The notes under the pieces: generated by a model
What the model was told of the DNA's origin: nothing
Seen by the model: only the letters and a program-made list of their open reading frames with translations
Databases searched by the model: none
Assembly: GCA_964035775.1 (NCBI GenBank)
Contig: CAXIVS010000020.1
Location: 62,001 to 126,000 of the forward strand
Direction: 5' to 3'
Length of the DNA stretch: 64,000 nt
DNA from: Osedax frankpressi
Taxonomy: Eukaryota > Annelida > Polychaeta > Sabellida > Siboglinidae
Shown: one piece after another, positions 9,443 through 24,442 of the stretch
Layout of the letters: each line of letters begins with the position of its first letter
How positions within the stretch are numbered: the stretch's first letter is position 1
Made by a program: the position numbers and the translations under genes

Positions 9443-11310
9443 ATGCTGTGCAATTTCCGAGTAGAATTCGGCACTTATGTAGAATGCGAGCCCACTTCAA
9501 TTGTTCCTACATTTCAAACTTCAACACGAGGCGCGGGCAGTGTAGTGGTTAACGCATCCGACTGGCACGCCGGCGGCCCGGGCTTAATACACAGACGTAA
9601 CGAGCCTGTTATATTTGGTATAACAAACAATAGACAGAGGCTGACATTGTTGTAGTGTGCGACTGGCGGTGCAATGCTATGCGGCACGCACATTGGCAAA
9701 CCTCCTACATAAATGTACCCTAATGTCGCACAGGCCGCTATACCATTATACAACCGTAGAACTATGTGTGAACCGAATGGACAAATACGCTAGCGCAAGT
9801 TCATACCTCGGAGGAAAGAAGAGGAGGAGAAATAAACCGATAACCCCACTTGTTTTAGATCAACGACGTCGCCATTTTGAAATCTGACGTCGCCGGAAAC
9901 GAAGATGGCGCGTCTGCGTTATTGTCGTGACGTCACAGTAGGTGTGTCGTCTCCCGAACAGGCGCCATTTTTACTGCGCGCAGCCGAACGCTGGTAAGAG
10001 GTGCCATCCAGTTACCTTAGAGTAATCTCCACAGCGTCGCTGTGGGATTAGTGACTTTGGCGTCAATGGGGTGAAGGAAGTTTGTCATCGTACATATGAT
10101 AACACTCTTTTTATTGTGTTTTTATCAGGTGTCTTCGCCTGGCGATGATGCTCACCTGTCCACTGTTGACGACTTCTGGCAGCACCATTGACTGCCCAGA
10201 GCCAAAGTCGTGAAGATGGCGACGCGGGACAACCATTTGACAGTGCGTTAAGCCTTGTTTTTATCGAGTACAGCCCCTTCGTGCAGTTTAGTATAACGTG
10301 TCGATGTTGTTGAGAATTTAAGCCGATAATCAGGAGAATCAAAGATAGCTTGAAACATATACATTTATCATAACAAGTGCGACTGGACATTAGTTTTAAT
10401 GATACAGTTCTCACAAACTCGAGAAAACAACCGGAACTGTTTACAAGAGGCTGGATCTACGTAGCTTTCACGCTATGTGATTGATCAGAGGTGATATAAT
10501 GAAGTTGGTTTAGACTTCGGATCATGTCCTCGCTATCCTTCCAGATGGTGCATTTTAGTGTCAAGGGATGTATCCCCTTGCTGTGTTATGGGTTTTGTTT
10601 TATCGAATGTGGTATAATTGTATTCAGAAATAAATTGCGTGGATACAATGCAAAGCAGCCAACTATACCTTGAGAGGGGAACCGTAACACCGCCACCTTG
10701 TGAATGAGCTTCTGTTGCACTAGTGCAACTTCGATACATTAATTGTAGTTTTTCAAAATAAGAATGTCAACATATGATGCTAAAATGGGGCACATGAAAC
10801 GCAATTTTTACAACAAGAGGCCGATATAGCGCCGCGGAATGTATCTTGACATTGACATGCGTAAGCATCATTCGCGCGAATGTCACACACATTCTCGCAT
10901 GCTCACATACACTCACTCAATACCGTTATATTTCTTTGCTATCACAACAAGCAGAACGCATTACCACTGTATACTAAGGAACCAGTATGCAAGGGCAACC
11001 GCCAGCCAGGCGCTCTGCTATAATATAACTCACATAATATAAATCACATCATACACATTTGATAGATATTCCTCGAGAAACAAGTGCAAGATCATTCGAT
11101 CTTTTGAGACCAATATTTATCGCAATCACACGCTTATCGGTGCGCGGAATTGTATCTAAGTAGTGATGGAGACCGGTACTAATTTTAAGTTTAAATACTG
11201 GCCAAACTTCTATTTTCATAGGCCAAGGTGGAAAGCTTGATAAATTGAAAACTAATCAAAGAGTGGTATATGCCATGTACATTGCGTTGTATACGACGAC
11301 AAGAATATGA
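9443..11310 (+). repeat. Array copy 6 (1,868 bp, A; shortest)
   Basis: Closely matches copy 3 at a distance of about 5,625 bp (three units). It is the shortest copy: a 7-bp piece of the GTATACAGTATAC hairpin near 10,970 is missing, leaving CTGTATACTAAGG. Confidence 0.95.
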
Positions 11311-13185
11311 ATGCTGTGCAATTTCCGAGTAGAATTCGGCACTTATGTAGAATGCGAGCCCACTTCAATTGTTCCTACATTTCAAACTTCAACACGAGGC
11401 GCGGGCAGTGTAGTGGTTAGCGCATCCGACTGGCACGCCGGCGGCCCGGGTTTAATACACAGACGTAACGAGCCTGTTATATTTGGTATAACAAACAATA
11501 GACAGAGGCTGACATTGTTGTAGTGTGCGACTGGCGGTGCAATGCTATGCGGCACGCACATTGGCAAACCTCCTACATAAATGTACCCTAATGTCGCACA
11601 GGCCGCTATACCATTATACAACCGTAGAACTATGTGTGAACCGAATGGACAAATACGCTAGCGCAAGTTCATACCTCGGAGGAAAGAAGAGGAGGAGAAA
11701 GAAACCGATAACCCCACTTGTTTTAGATCAACGACGTCGCCATATTGAAATCTGACGTCGCCGGAAACGAAGATGGCGCGTCTGCGTTATTGTCGTGACG
11801 TCACAGTAGGTGTGTCGTCTCCCGAACAGGCGCCATTTTTACTGCGCGCAGCCGAACGCTGGCAAGAGGTGCCATCCAGTTACCTTAGAGTAATCTCCAC
11901 AGCGTCGCTGTGGGATTGGTGACTTTGGCGTCAATGGGGTGAAGGAAGTTTGTCATCGTACATATGATAACACTCTTTTTGTTGTGTTTTTATCAGGTGT
12001 CTTCGCCTGGCGATGATGCTCACCTGTCCACTGTTGACGACTTCTGGCAGCACCATTGACTGCCCAGGCCCAAAGTCGTGAAGATGGCGACGCGGGACAA
12101 CCATTTGACAGTGCGTTAAGCCTTGTTTTTATCGAGTACAGCCCCTCGTGCAGTTTAGTATAACGTGTCGATGTTGTTGAGAATTTAAGCCGATAATCAG
12201 GAGAATCAAAGATAGCTTGAAACATATATATTTATCATAACAAGTGCGACTGGACATTAGTTTTAATGATACAGTTCTCACAAACACGAGAAAACAACCG
12301 GAACGGTTTACAAGAGGCTTGATCTACGTAGCTTTCACGCTATGTGATTGATCAGAGGTGATATAATGAAGTTGGTTTAGACTTCGGATCATGTCCTCGC
12401 TATCCTTCCAGATGGTGCATTTTAGTGTCAAGGGATGTATCCCCTTGCTGTGTTATGGGTTTTGTTTTATCGAATGTGGTATAATTGTATTCAGAAATAA
12501 ATTGCGTGGATACAATGCAAAGCAGCCAACTATACCTTGAGAGGGGGAACCGTAACACCGCCACCTTGTGAATGAGCTTCTGTTGCACTAGTGCAACTTC
12601 GATACATTAATTGTAGTTTTTCAAAATAAGAATGTCAACATATGATGCTAAAATGGGGCACATGAAACGCAATTTTTACAACAAGAGGCCGATATAGCGC
12701 CGCGGAATGTATCTTGACATTGACATGCGTAAGCATCATTCGCGCGAATGTCACACACATTCTCGCATGCTCACATACACTCACTCAATACCGTTATATT
12801 TCTTTGCTATCACAACAAGCAGAACGCATTACCACTGTATACAGTATACTAAGGAACCAGTATGCAAGGGCAACCGCCAGCCAGGCGCTCTGCTATAATA
12901 TAACTCACATAATATAAATCACATCATACACATTTGATAGATATTCCTCGAGAAACAAGTGCAAGATCATTCGATCTTTTGAGACCAATATTTATCGCAA
13001 TCACACGCTTATCGGTGCGCGGAATTGTATCTAAGTAGTGATGGAGACCGGTACTAATTTTAAGTTTAAATACTGGCCAAACTTCTATTTTCATAGGCCA
13101 AGGTGGAAAGCTTGATAAATTGAAAACTAATCAAAGAGTGGTATATGCCATGTACATTGCGTTGTATACGACGACAAGAATATGA
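11311..13185 (+). repeat. Array copy 7 (1,875 bp, A)
   Basis: Marks are ACAGCCCCTCGTG (one base shorter than ACAGCCCCTTCGTG) and CCGGAACGGTTT, both shared with copy 8. Confidence 0.95.
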
Positions 13186-15061
13186 ATGCTGTGCAATTTC
13201 CGAGTAGAATTCGGCACTTATGTAGAATGCGAGCCCACTTCAATTGTTCCTACATTTCAAACTTCAACACGAGGCGCGGGCAGTGTAGTGGTTAGCGCAT
13301 CCGACTGGCACGCCGGCGGCCCGGGTTTAATACACAGACGTAACGAGCCTGTTATATTTGGTATAACAAACAATAGACAGAGGCTGACATTGTTGTAGTG
13401 TGCGACTGGCGGTGCAATGCTATGCGGCACGCACATTGGCAAACCTCCTACATAAATGTACCCTAATGTCGCACCGTCCGCTATACCATTAATAAAACCG
13501 TAGAACTATGTGTGAACCGAATGGACAAATACGCTTGCGCAAGTTCATACCTCGGAGGAAAGAAGAGGAGGAGAAAGAAACCGATAACCCCACTTGTTTT
13601 AGATCAACGACGTCGCCATATTGAAATCTGACGTCGCCGGAAACGAAGATGGCGCGTCTGCGTTATTGTCGTGACGTCACAGTAGGTGTGTCGTCTCCCG
13701 AACAGGCGCCATTTTTACTGCGCGCAGCCGAACGCTGGCAAGAGGTGCCATCCAGTTACCTTAGAGTAATCTCCACAGCGTCGCTGTGGGATTGGTGACT
13801 TTGGCGTCAATGGGGTGAAGGAAGTTTGTCATCGTACATATGATAACACTCTTTTTGTTGTGTTTTTATCAGGTGTCTTCGCCTGGCGATGATGCTCACC
13901 TGTCCACTGTTGACGACTTCTGGCAGCACCATTGACTGCCCAGGCCCAAAGTCGTGAAGATGGCGACGCGGGACAACCATTTGACAGTGCGTTAAGCCTT
14001 GTTTTTATCGAGTACAGCCCCTCGTGCAGTTTAGTATAACGTGTCGATGTTGTTGAGAATTTAAGCCGATAATCAGGAGAATCAAAGATAGCTTGAAACA
14101 TATATATTTATCATAACAAGTGCGACTGGACATTAGTTTTAATGATACAGTTCTCACAAACACGAGAAAACAACCGGAACGGTTTACAAGAGGCTTGATC
14201 TACGTAGCTTTCACGCTATGTGATTGATCAGAGGTGATATAATGAAGTTGGTTTAGACTTCGGATCATGTCCTCGCTATCCTTCCAGATGGTGCATTTTA
14301 GTGTCAAGGGATGTATCCCCTTGCTGTGTTATGGGTTTTGTTTTATCGAATGTGGTATAATTGTATTCAGAAATAAATTGCGTGGATACAATGCAAAGCA
14401 GCCAACTATACCTTGAGAGGGGGAACCGTAACACCGCCACCTTGTGAATGAGCTTCTGTTGCACTAGGGCAACTTCGATACATTAATTGTAGTTTTTCAA
14501 AATAAGAATGTCAACATATGATGCTAAAATGGGGCACATGAAACGCAATTTTTACAACAAGAGGCCGATATAGCGCCGCGGAATGTATCTTGACATTGAC
14601 ATGCGTAAGCATCATTCGCGCGAATGTCACACACATTCTCGCATGCTCACATACACTCACTCAATACCGTTATATTTCTTTGCTATCACAACAAGCAGAA
14701 CGCATTACCACTGTATACAGTATACTAAGGAACCAGTATGCAAGGGCAACCGCCAGCCAGGCGCTCTGCTATAATATAACTCACATAATATAAATCACAT
14801 CATACACATTTGATTGATATTCCTCGAGAAACAAGTGCAAGATCATTCGATCTTTTGAGACCAATATTTATCGCAATCACACGCTTATCGGTGCGCGGAA
14901 TTGTATCTAAGTAGTGATGGAGACCGGTACTAATTTTAAGTTTAAATACTGGCCAAACTTCTATTTTCATAGGCCAAGGTGGAAAGCTTGATAAATTGAA
15001 AACTAATCAAAGAGTGGTATATGCCATGTACATTGCGTTGTATACGACGACAAGAATATGA
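13186..15061 (+). repeat. Array copy 8 (1,876 bp, A)
   Basis: Carries a distinctive cluster shared with copy 10, two units on: GCACCG(T/G)CCGC, CATTAATAAAACCG and ACGCTTGCGCAAG. Its 3' half matches copy 7 (ACAGCCCCTCGTG). Confidence 0.95.
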
Positions 15062-16937
15062 ATGCTGTGCAATTTCCGAGTAGAATTCGGCACTTATGTA
15101 GAATGCGAGCCCACTTCAATTGTTCCTACATTTCAAACTTCAACACGAGGCGCGGGCAGTGTAGTGGTTAGCGCATCCGACTGGCACGCCGGCGGCCCGG
15201 GTTTAATACACAGACGTAACGAGCCTGTTATATTTGGTATAACAAACAATAGACAGAGGCTGACATTGTTGTAGTGTGCGACTGGCGGTGCAATGCTATG
15301 CGGCACGCACATTGGCAAACCTCCTACATAAATGTACCCTAATGTCGCACAGGCCGCTATACCATTATACAACCGTAGAACTATGTGTGAACCGAATGGA
15401 CAAATACGCTAGCGCAAGTTCATACCTCGGAGGAAAGAAGAGGAGGAGAAAGAAACCGATAACCCCACTTGTTTTAGATCAACGACGTCGCCATATTGAA
15501 ATCTGACGTCGCCGGAAACGAAGATGGCGCGTCTGCGTTATTGTCGTGACGTCACAGTAGGTGTGTCGTCTCCCGAACAGGCGCCATTTTTACTGCGCGC
15601 AGCCGAACGCTGGTAAGAGGTGCCATCCAGTTACCTTAGAGTAATCTCCACAGCGTCGCTGTGGGATTGGTGACTTTGGCGTCAATGGGGTGAAGGAAGT
15701 TTGTCATCGTACATATGATAACACTCTTTTTATTGTGTTTTTATCAGGTGTCTTCGCCTGGCGATGATGCTCACCTGTCCACTGTTGACGACTTCTGGCA
15801 GCACCATTGACTGCCCAGAGCCAAAGTCGTGAAGATGGCGACGCGGGACAACCATTTGACAGTGCGTTAAGCCTTGTTTTTATCGAGTACAGCCCCTTCG
15901 TGCAGTTTAGTATAACGTGTCGATGTTGTTGAGAATTTAAGTCGATAATCAGGAGAATCAAAGATAGCTTGAAACATATATATTTATCATAACAAGTGCG
16001 ACTGGACATTAGTTTTAATGATACAGTTCTCACAAACTCGAGAAAACAACCGGAACTGTTTACAAGAGGCTGGATCTACGTAGCTTTCACGCTATGTGAT
16101 TGATCAGAGGTGATATAATAAAGTTGGTTTAGACTTCGGATCATGTCCTCGCTATCCTTCCAGATGGTGCATTTTAGTGTCAAGGGATGTATCCCCTTGC
16201 TGTGTTATGGGTTTTGTTTTATCGAATGTGGTATAATTGTATTCAGAAATAAATTGCGTGGATACAATGCAAAGCAGCCAACTATACCTTGAGAGGGGGA
16301 ACCGTAACACCGCCACCTTGTGAATGAGCTTCTGTTGCACTAGTGCAACTTCGATACATTAATTGTAGTTTTTCAAAATAAGAATGTCAACATATGATGC
16401 TAAAATGGGGCACATGAAACGCAATTTTTACAACAAGAGGCCGATATAGCGCCGCGGAATGTATCTTGACATTGACATGCGTAAGCATCATTCGCGCGAA
16501 TGTCACACACATTCTCGCATGCTCACATACACTCACTCAATACCGTTATATTTCTTTGCTATCACAACAAGCAGAACGCATTACCACTGTATACAGTATA
16601 CTAAGGAACCAGTATGCAAGGGCAACCGCCAGCCAGGCGCTCTGCTATAATATAACTCACATAATATAAATCACATCATACACATTTGATAGATATTCCT
16701 CGAGAAACAAGTGCAAGATCATTCGATCTTTTGAGACCAATATTTATCGCAATCACACGCTTATCGGTGCGCGGAATTGTATCTAAGTAGTGATGGAGAC
16801 CGGTACTAATTTTAAGTTTAAATACTGGCCAAACTTCTATTTTCATAGGCCAAGGTGGAAAGCTTGATAAATTGAAAACTAATCAAAGAGTGGTATATGC
16901 CATGTACATTGCGTTGTATACGACGACAAGAATATGA
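15062..16937 (+). repeat. Array copy 9 (1,876 bp, A)
   Basis: Carries CTGGTAAGAGG and CTAGTGCAAC as in copies 3, 6 and 15. Private changes are TTAAGTCGATAATC and GATATAATAAAGTTG. Confidence 0.95.
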
Positions 16938-18814
16938 ATGCTGTGCAATTTCCGAGTAGAATTCGGCACTTATGTAGAATGCGAGCCCACTTCAATTGTT
17001 CCTACATTTCAAACTTCAACACGAGGCGCGGGCAGTGTAGTGGTTAGCGCATCCGACTGGCACGCCGGCGGCCCGGGTTTAATACACAGACGTAACGAGC
17101 CTGTTATATTTGGTATAACAAACAATAGACAGAGGCTGACATTGTTGTAGTGTGCGACTGGCGGTGCAATGCTATGCGGCACGCGCATTGGCAAACCTCC
17201 TACATAAATGTACCCTAATGTCGCACCGGCCGCTATACCATTAATAAAACCGTAGAACTATGTGTGAACCGAATGGACAAATACGCTTGCGCAAGTTCAT
17301 ACCTCGGAGGAAAGAAGAGGAGGAGAAAGAAACCGATAACCCCACTTGTTTTAGATCAACGACGTCGCCATATTGAAATCTGACGTCGCCGGAAACGAAG
17401 ATGGCGCGTCTGCGTTATTGTCGTGACGTCACAGTAGGTGTGTCGTCTCCCGAACAGGCGCCATTTTTACTGCGCGCAGCCGAACGCTGGCAAGAGGTGC
17501 CATCCAGTTACCTTAGAGTAATATCCACAGCGTCGCTGTGGGATTGGTGACTTTGGCGTCAATGGGGTGAAGGAAGTTTGTCATCGTACATATGATAACA
17601 CTCTTTTTATTGTGTTTTTATCAGGTGTCTTCGCCTGGCGATGATGCTCACCTGTCCACTGTTGACGACTTCTGGCAGCACCATTGACTGCACAGACCCA
17701 AAATCGTGAAGATGGCGACGCGGGACAACCATTTGACAGTGCGTTAAGCCTTGTTTTTATCGAGTACAGCCCCTTCATGCAGTTTAGTATAACGTGTCGA
17801 TGTTGTTGAGAATTTAAGCCGATAATCAGGAGAATCAAAGATAGCTTGAAACATATATATTTATCATAACAAGTGCGACTGGACATTAGTTTTAATGATA
17901 CAGTTCTCACAAACTCGAGAAAACAACCGGAACTGTTTACAAGAGGCTGGATCTACGTAGCTTTCACGCTATGTGATTGATCAGAGGTGATATAATGAAG
18001 TTGGTTTAGACTTCGGATCATGTCCTCGCTATCCTTCCAGATGGTGCATTTTAGTGTCAAGGGATGTATCCCCTTGCTGTGTTATGGGTTTTGTTTTATC
18101 GAATGTGGTATAATTGTATTCAGAAATAAATTGCGTGGATACAATGCAAAGCAGCCAACTATACCTTGAGAGGGGGAACCGTAACACCGCCACCTTGTGA
18201 ATGAGCTTCTGTTGCACTAGGGCAACTTCGATACATTAATTGTAGTTTTTCAAAATAAGAATGTCAACATATGATGTTAAAATGGGGCACATGAAACGCA
18301 ATTTTTACAACAAGAGGCCGATATAGCGCCGCGGAATGTATCTTGACATTGACATGCGTAAGCATCATTCGCGCGAATGTCACACACATTCTCGCATGCT
18401 CACATACACTCACTCAATACCGTTATATTTCTTTGCTATCACAACAAGCAGAACGCATTACCACTGTATACAGTATACTAAGGAACCAGTATGCAAGGGC
18501 AACCGCCAGCCAGGCGCTCTGCTATAATATAACTCACATAATATAAATCACATCATACACATTTGATTGATATTCCTCGAGAAACAAGTGCAAGATCATT
18601 CGATCTTTTGAGACCAATATTTATCGCAATCACACGCTTATCGGTGCGCGGAATTGTATCTAAGTAGTGATGGAGACCGGTACTAATTTTAAGTTTAAAT
18701 ACTGGCCAAACTTCTATTTTCATAGGCCAAGGTGGAAAGCTTGATAAATTGAAAACTAATCAAAGAGTGGTATATGCCATGTACATTGCGTTGTATACGA
18801 CGAAAAAAATATGA
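16938..18814 (+). repeat. Array copy 10 (1,877 bp, A)
   Basis: The first half shares the CATTAATAAAACCG cluster with copy 8. The second half turns into the copy 1 type (ACTGCACAGACCC). It ends with a private A-run, CGACGAAAAAAATATG. Confidence 0.95.
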
Positions 18815-20690
18815 ATGCTGTGCAATTTCCGAGTAGAATTCGGCACTTATGAAGAATGCGAGCCCACTTCAATTGTTCCTACATTTCAAACTTCAACACG
18901 AGGCGCGGGCAGTGTTGTGGTTAGCGCATCCGACTGGCACGCCGGCGGCCCGGGTTTAATACACAGACGTAACGAGCCTGTTATATTTGGTATAACAAAC
19001 AATAGACAGAGGCTGACATTGTTGTAGTGTGCGACTGGCGGTGCAATGCTATGCGGCACGCACATTGGCAAACCTCCTACATAAATGTACCCTAATGTCG
19101 CAGAGGCCGCTATACCATTATACAACCGTAGAACTATGTGTGAACCGAATGGACAAATACGCTAGCGCAAGTTCATACCTCGGAGGAAAGAAGAGGAGGA
19201 GAAATAAACCGATAACCCCACTTGTTTTAGATCAACGACGTCGCCATATTGAAATCTGACGTCGCCGGAAACGAAGATGGCGCGTCTGCGTTATTGTCGT
19301 GACGTCACAGTAGGTGTGTCGTCTCCCGAACAGGCGCCATTTTTACTGCGCGCAGCCGAACGCTGGCAAGAGGTGCCATCCAGTTACCTTAGAGTAATAT
19401 CCACAGCGTCGCTGTGGGATTGGTGACTTTGGCGTCAATGGGGTGAAGGAAGTTTGTCATCGTACATATGATAACACTCTTTTTATTGTGTTTTTATCAG
19501 GTGTCTTCGCCTGGCGATGATGCTCACCTGTCCACTGTTGACGACTTCTGGCAGCACCATTGACTGCACAGACCCAAAATCGTGAAGATGGCGACGCGGG
19601 ACAACCATTTGACAGTGCGTTAAGCCTTGTTTTTATCGAGTACAGCCCCTTCATGCAGCTTAGTATAACGTGTCGATGTTGTTGAGAATTTAAGCCGATA
19701 ATCAGGAGAATCAAAGATAGCTTGAAACATATATATTTATCATAACAAGTGCGACTGGACATTAGTTTTAATGATACAGTTCTCACAAACTCGAGAAAAC
19801 AACCGGAACTGTTTACAAGAGGCTGGATCTACGTAGCTTTCACGCTATGTGATTGATCAGAGGTGATATAATGAAGTTGGTTTAGACTTCGGATCATGTC
19901 CTCGCTATCCTTCCAGATGGTGCATTTTAGTGTCAAGGGATGTATCCCCTTGCTGTGTTATGGGTTTTGTTTTATCGAATGTGGTATAATTGTATTCAGA
20001 AATAAATTGCGTGGATACAATGCAAAGCAGCCAACTATACCTTGAGAGGGGGAACCGTAACACCGCCACCTTGTGAATGAGCTTCTGTTGCACTAGGGCA
20101 ACTTCGATACATTAATTGTAGTTTTTCAAAATAAGAATGGCAACATATGATGCTAAAATGGGGCACATGAAACGCAATTTTTACAAAAAGAGGCCGATAT
20201 AGCGCCGCGGAATGTATCTTGACATTGACATGCGTAAGCATCATTCGCGCGAATGTCACACACATTCTCGCATGCTCACATACACTCACTCAATACCGTT
20301 ATATTTCTTTGCTATCACAACAAGCAGAACGCATTACCACTGTATACAGTACACTAAGGAACCAGTATGCAAGGGCAACCGCCAGCCAGGCGCTCTGCTA
20401 TAATATAACTCACATAATATAAATCACATCATACACATTTGATTGATATTCCTCGAGAAACAAGTGCAAGATCATTCGATCTTTTGAGACCAATATTTAT
20501 CGCAATCACACGCTTATCGGTTCGCGGAATTGTATCTAAGTAGTGATGGAGACCGGTACTAATTTTAAGTTTAAATACTGGCCAAACTTCAATTTTCATA
20601 GGCCAAGGTGGAAAGCTTGATAAATTGAAAACTAATCAAAGAGTGGTATATGCCATGTACATTGCGTTGTATACGACGACAAGAATATGA
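18815..20690 (+). repeat. Array copy 11 (1,876 bp, A)
   Basis: Its first third resembles copy 2 (CTTATGAAGAATG). From about 19,000 it matches copies 1 and 13 (GTCGCAGAGG, TTCATGCAGCTT, AATGGCAAC, CAGTACACTAAGG), so the copy is a chimera of the two types. Confidence 0.95.
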
Positions 20691-22566
20691 ATGCTGTGCA
20701 ATTTCCGAGTAGAATTCGGCACTTATGAAGAATGCGAGCCCACTTCAATTGTTCCTACATTTCAAACTTCAACACGAGGCGCGGGCAGTGTTGTGGTTAG
20801 CGCATCCGACTGGCACGCCGGCGGCCCGGGTTTAATACACAGACGTAACGAGCCTGTTATATTTGGTATAACAAACAATAGACAGAGGCTGACATTGTTG
20901 TAGTGTGCGACTGGCGGTGCAATGCTATGCGGCACGCACATTGGCAAACCTCCTACATAAATGTACCCTAATATCGCACAGGCCGCTATACCATTATACA
21001 ACCGTAGAACTATGTGTGAACCGAATGGACAAATACGCTAGCGCAAGTTCATACCTCGGAGGAAAGAAGAGGAGGAGAAATAAACCGATAACCCCACTTG
21101 TTTTAGATCAACGACGTCGCCATATTGAAATCTGACGTCGCCGGAAACGAAGATGGCGCGTCTGCGTTATTGTCGTGACGTCACAGTAGGTGTGTCGTCT
21201 CCCGAACAGGCGCAATTTTTACTGCGCGCAGCCGAACGCTGGCAAGAGGTGCCATCCAGTTACCTTAGAGTAATCTCCACAGCGTCGCTGTGGGATTGGT
21301 GACTTTGGCGTCAATGGGGTGAAGGAAGTTTGTCATCGTACATATGATAACACTCTTTTTGTTGTGTTTTTATCAGGTGTCTTCGCCTGGCGATGATGCT
21401 CACCTGTCCACTGTTGACGACTTCTGGCAGCACCATTGACTGCCCAGGCCCAAAGTCGTGAAGATGGCGACGCGGGACAACCATTTGACAGTGCGTTAAG
21501 CCTTGTTTTTATCGAGTACAGCCCCTTCGTGCAGTTTAGTATAACGTGTCGATGTTGTTGAGAATTTAAGCCGATAATCAGGAGAATCAAAGATAGCTTG
21601 AAACATATATATTTATCATAACAAGTGCGACTGGACATTAGTTTTAATGATACAGTTCTCACAAACACGAGAAAACAACCGGAACTGTTTACAAGAGGCT
21701 TGATCTACGTAGCTTTCACGCTATGTGATTGATCAGAGGTGATATAATGAAGTTGGTTTAGACTTCGGATCATGTCCTCGCTATCCTTCCAGATGGTGCA
21801 TTTTAGTGTCAAGGGATGTATCCCCTTGCTGTGTTATGGGTTTTGTTTTATCGAATGTGGTATAATTGTATTCAGAAATAAATTGCGTGGATACAATGCA
21901 AAGCAGCCAACTATACCTTGAGAGGGGGAACCGTAACCCCGCCACCTTGTGAATGAGCTTCTGTTGCACTAGGGCAACTTCGATACATTAATTGTAGTTT
22001 TTCAAAATAAGAATGTCAACATATGATGCTAAAATGGGGCACATGAAACGCTACTTTTACAACAAGAGGCCGATATAGCGCCGCGGAATGTATCTTGACA
22101 TTGACACGCGTAAGCATCATTCGCGCGAATGTCACACACATTCTCGCATGCTCACATACACTCACTCAATACCGTTATATTTCTTTGCTATCACAACAAG
22201 CAGAACGCATTACCACTGTATACAGTATACTAAGGAACCAGTATGCAAGGGCAACCGCCAGCCAGGCGCTCTGCTATAATATAACTCACATAATATAAAT
22301 CACATCATACACATTTGATTGATATTCATCGAGAAACAAGTGCAAGATCATTCGATCTTTTGAGACCAATATTTATCGCAATCACACGCTTATCGGTGCG
22401 CGGAATTGTATCTAAGTAGTGATGGAGACCGGTACTAATTTTAAGTTTAAATACTGGCCAAACTTCTATTTTCATAGGCCAAGGTGGAAAGCTTGATAAA
22501 TTGAAAACTAATCAAAGAGTGGTATATGCCATATACATTGCGTTGTATACGACGACAAGAATATGA
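20691..22566 (+). repeat. Array copy 12 (1,876 bp, A)
   Basis: Matches copies 2 and 14 nearly base for base. Private changes are CCCTAATATCGC, CCGTAACCCCGCC and GATATTCATCGAG. Confidence 0.95.
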
Positions 22567-24442
22567 ATGCTGTGCAATTTCCGAGTAGAATTCGGCACTT
22601 ATGTAGAATGCGAGCCCACTTCAATTGTTCCTACATTTCAAACTTCAACACGAGGCGCGGGCAGTGTAGTGGTTAACGCATCCGACTGGCACGCCGGCGG
22701 CCCGGGCTTAATACACAGACGTAACGAGCCTGTTATATTTGGTATAACAAACAATAGACAGAGGCTGACATTGTTGTAGTGTGCGACTGGCGGTGCAATG
22801 CTATGCGGCACGCACATTGGCAAACCTCCTACATAAATGTACCCTAATGTCGCAGAGGCCGCTATACCATTATACAACCGTAGAACTATGTGTGAACCGA
22901 ATGGACAAATACGCTAGCGCAAGTTCATACCTCGGAGGAAAGAAGAGGAGGAGAAATAAACCGATAACCCCACTTGTTTTAGATCAACGACGTCGCCATA
23001 TTGAAATCTGACGTCGCCGGAAACGAAGATGGCGCGTCTGCGTTATTGTCGTGACGTCACAGTAAGTGTGTCGTCTCCCGAACAGGCGCCATTTTTACTG
23101 CGCGCAGCCGAACGCTGGCAAGAGGTGCCATCCAGTTACCTTAGAGTAATATCCACAGCGTCGCTGTGGGATTGGTGACTTTGGCGTCAATGGGGTGAAG
23201 GAAGTTTGTCATCGTACATATGATAACACTCTTTTTATTGTGTTTTTATCAGGTGTCTTCGCCTGGCGATGATGCTCACCTGTCCACTGTTGACGACTTC
23301 TGGCAGCACCATTGACTGCACAGACCCAAAATCGTGAAGATGGCGACGCGGGACAACCATTTGACAGTGCGTTAAGCCTTGTTTTTATCGAGTACAGCCC
23401 CTTCATGCAGCTTAGTATAACGTGTCGATGTTGTTGAGAATTTAAGCCGATAATCAGGAGAATCAAAGATAGCTTGAAACATATATATTTATCATAACAA
23501 GTGCGACTGGACATTAGTTTTAATGATACAGTTCTCACAAACTCGAGAAAACAACCGGAACTGTTTACAAGAGGCTGGATCTACGTAGCTTTCACGCTAT
23601 GTGATTGATCAGAGGTGATATAATGAAGTTGGTTTAGACTTCGGATCATGTCCTCGCTATCCTTCCAGATGGTGCATTTTAGTGTCAAGGGATGTATCCC
23701 CTTGCTGTGTTATGGGTTTTGTTTTATCGAATGTGGTATAATTGTATTCAGAAATAAATTGCGTGGATACAATGCAAAGCAGCCAACTATACCTTGAGAG
23801 GGGGAACCGTAACACCGCCACCTTGTGAATGAGCTTCTGTTGCACTAGGGCAACTTCGATACATTAATTGTAGTTTTTCAAAATAAGAATGGCAACATAT
23901 GATGCTAAAATGGGGCACATGAAACGCAATTTTTACAAAAAGAGGCCGATATAGCGCCGCGGAATGTATCTTGACATTGACATGCGTAAGCATCATTCGC
24001 GCGAATGTCACACACATTCTCGCATGCTCACATACACTCACTCAATACCGTTATATTTCTTTGCTATCACAACAAGCAGAACGCATTACCACTGTATACA
24101 GTACACTAAGGAACCAGTATGCAAGGGCAACCGCCAGCCAGGCGCTCTGCTATAATATAACTCACATAATATAAATCACATCATACACATTTGATTGATA
24201 TTCCTCGAGAAACAAGTGCAAGATCATTCGATCTTTTGAGACCAATATTTATCGCAATCACACGCTTATCGGTTCGCGGAATTGTATCTAAGTAGTGATG
24301 GAGACCGGTACTAATTTTAAGTTTAAATACTGGCCAAACTTCAATTTTCATAGGCCAAGGTGGAAAGCTTGATAAATTGAAAACTAATCAAAGAGTGGTA
24401 TATGCCATGTACATTGCGTTGTATACGACGACAAGAATATGA
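22567..24442 (+). repeat. Array copy 13 (1,876 bp, A)
   Basis: Near-identical to copy 1 at a shift of 22,501 bp. The two differences I saw are CACAGTAAGTGTG here and the private 3' end of copy 1. Confidence 0.95.
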
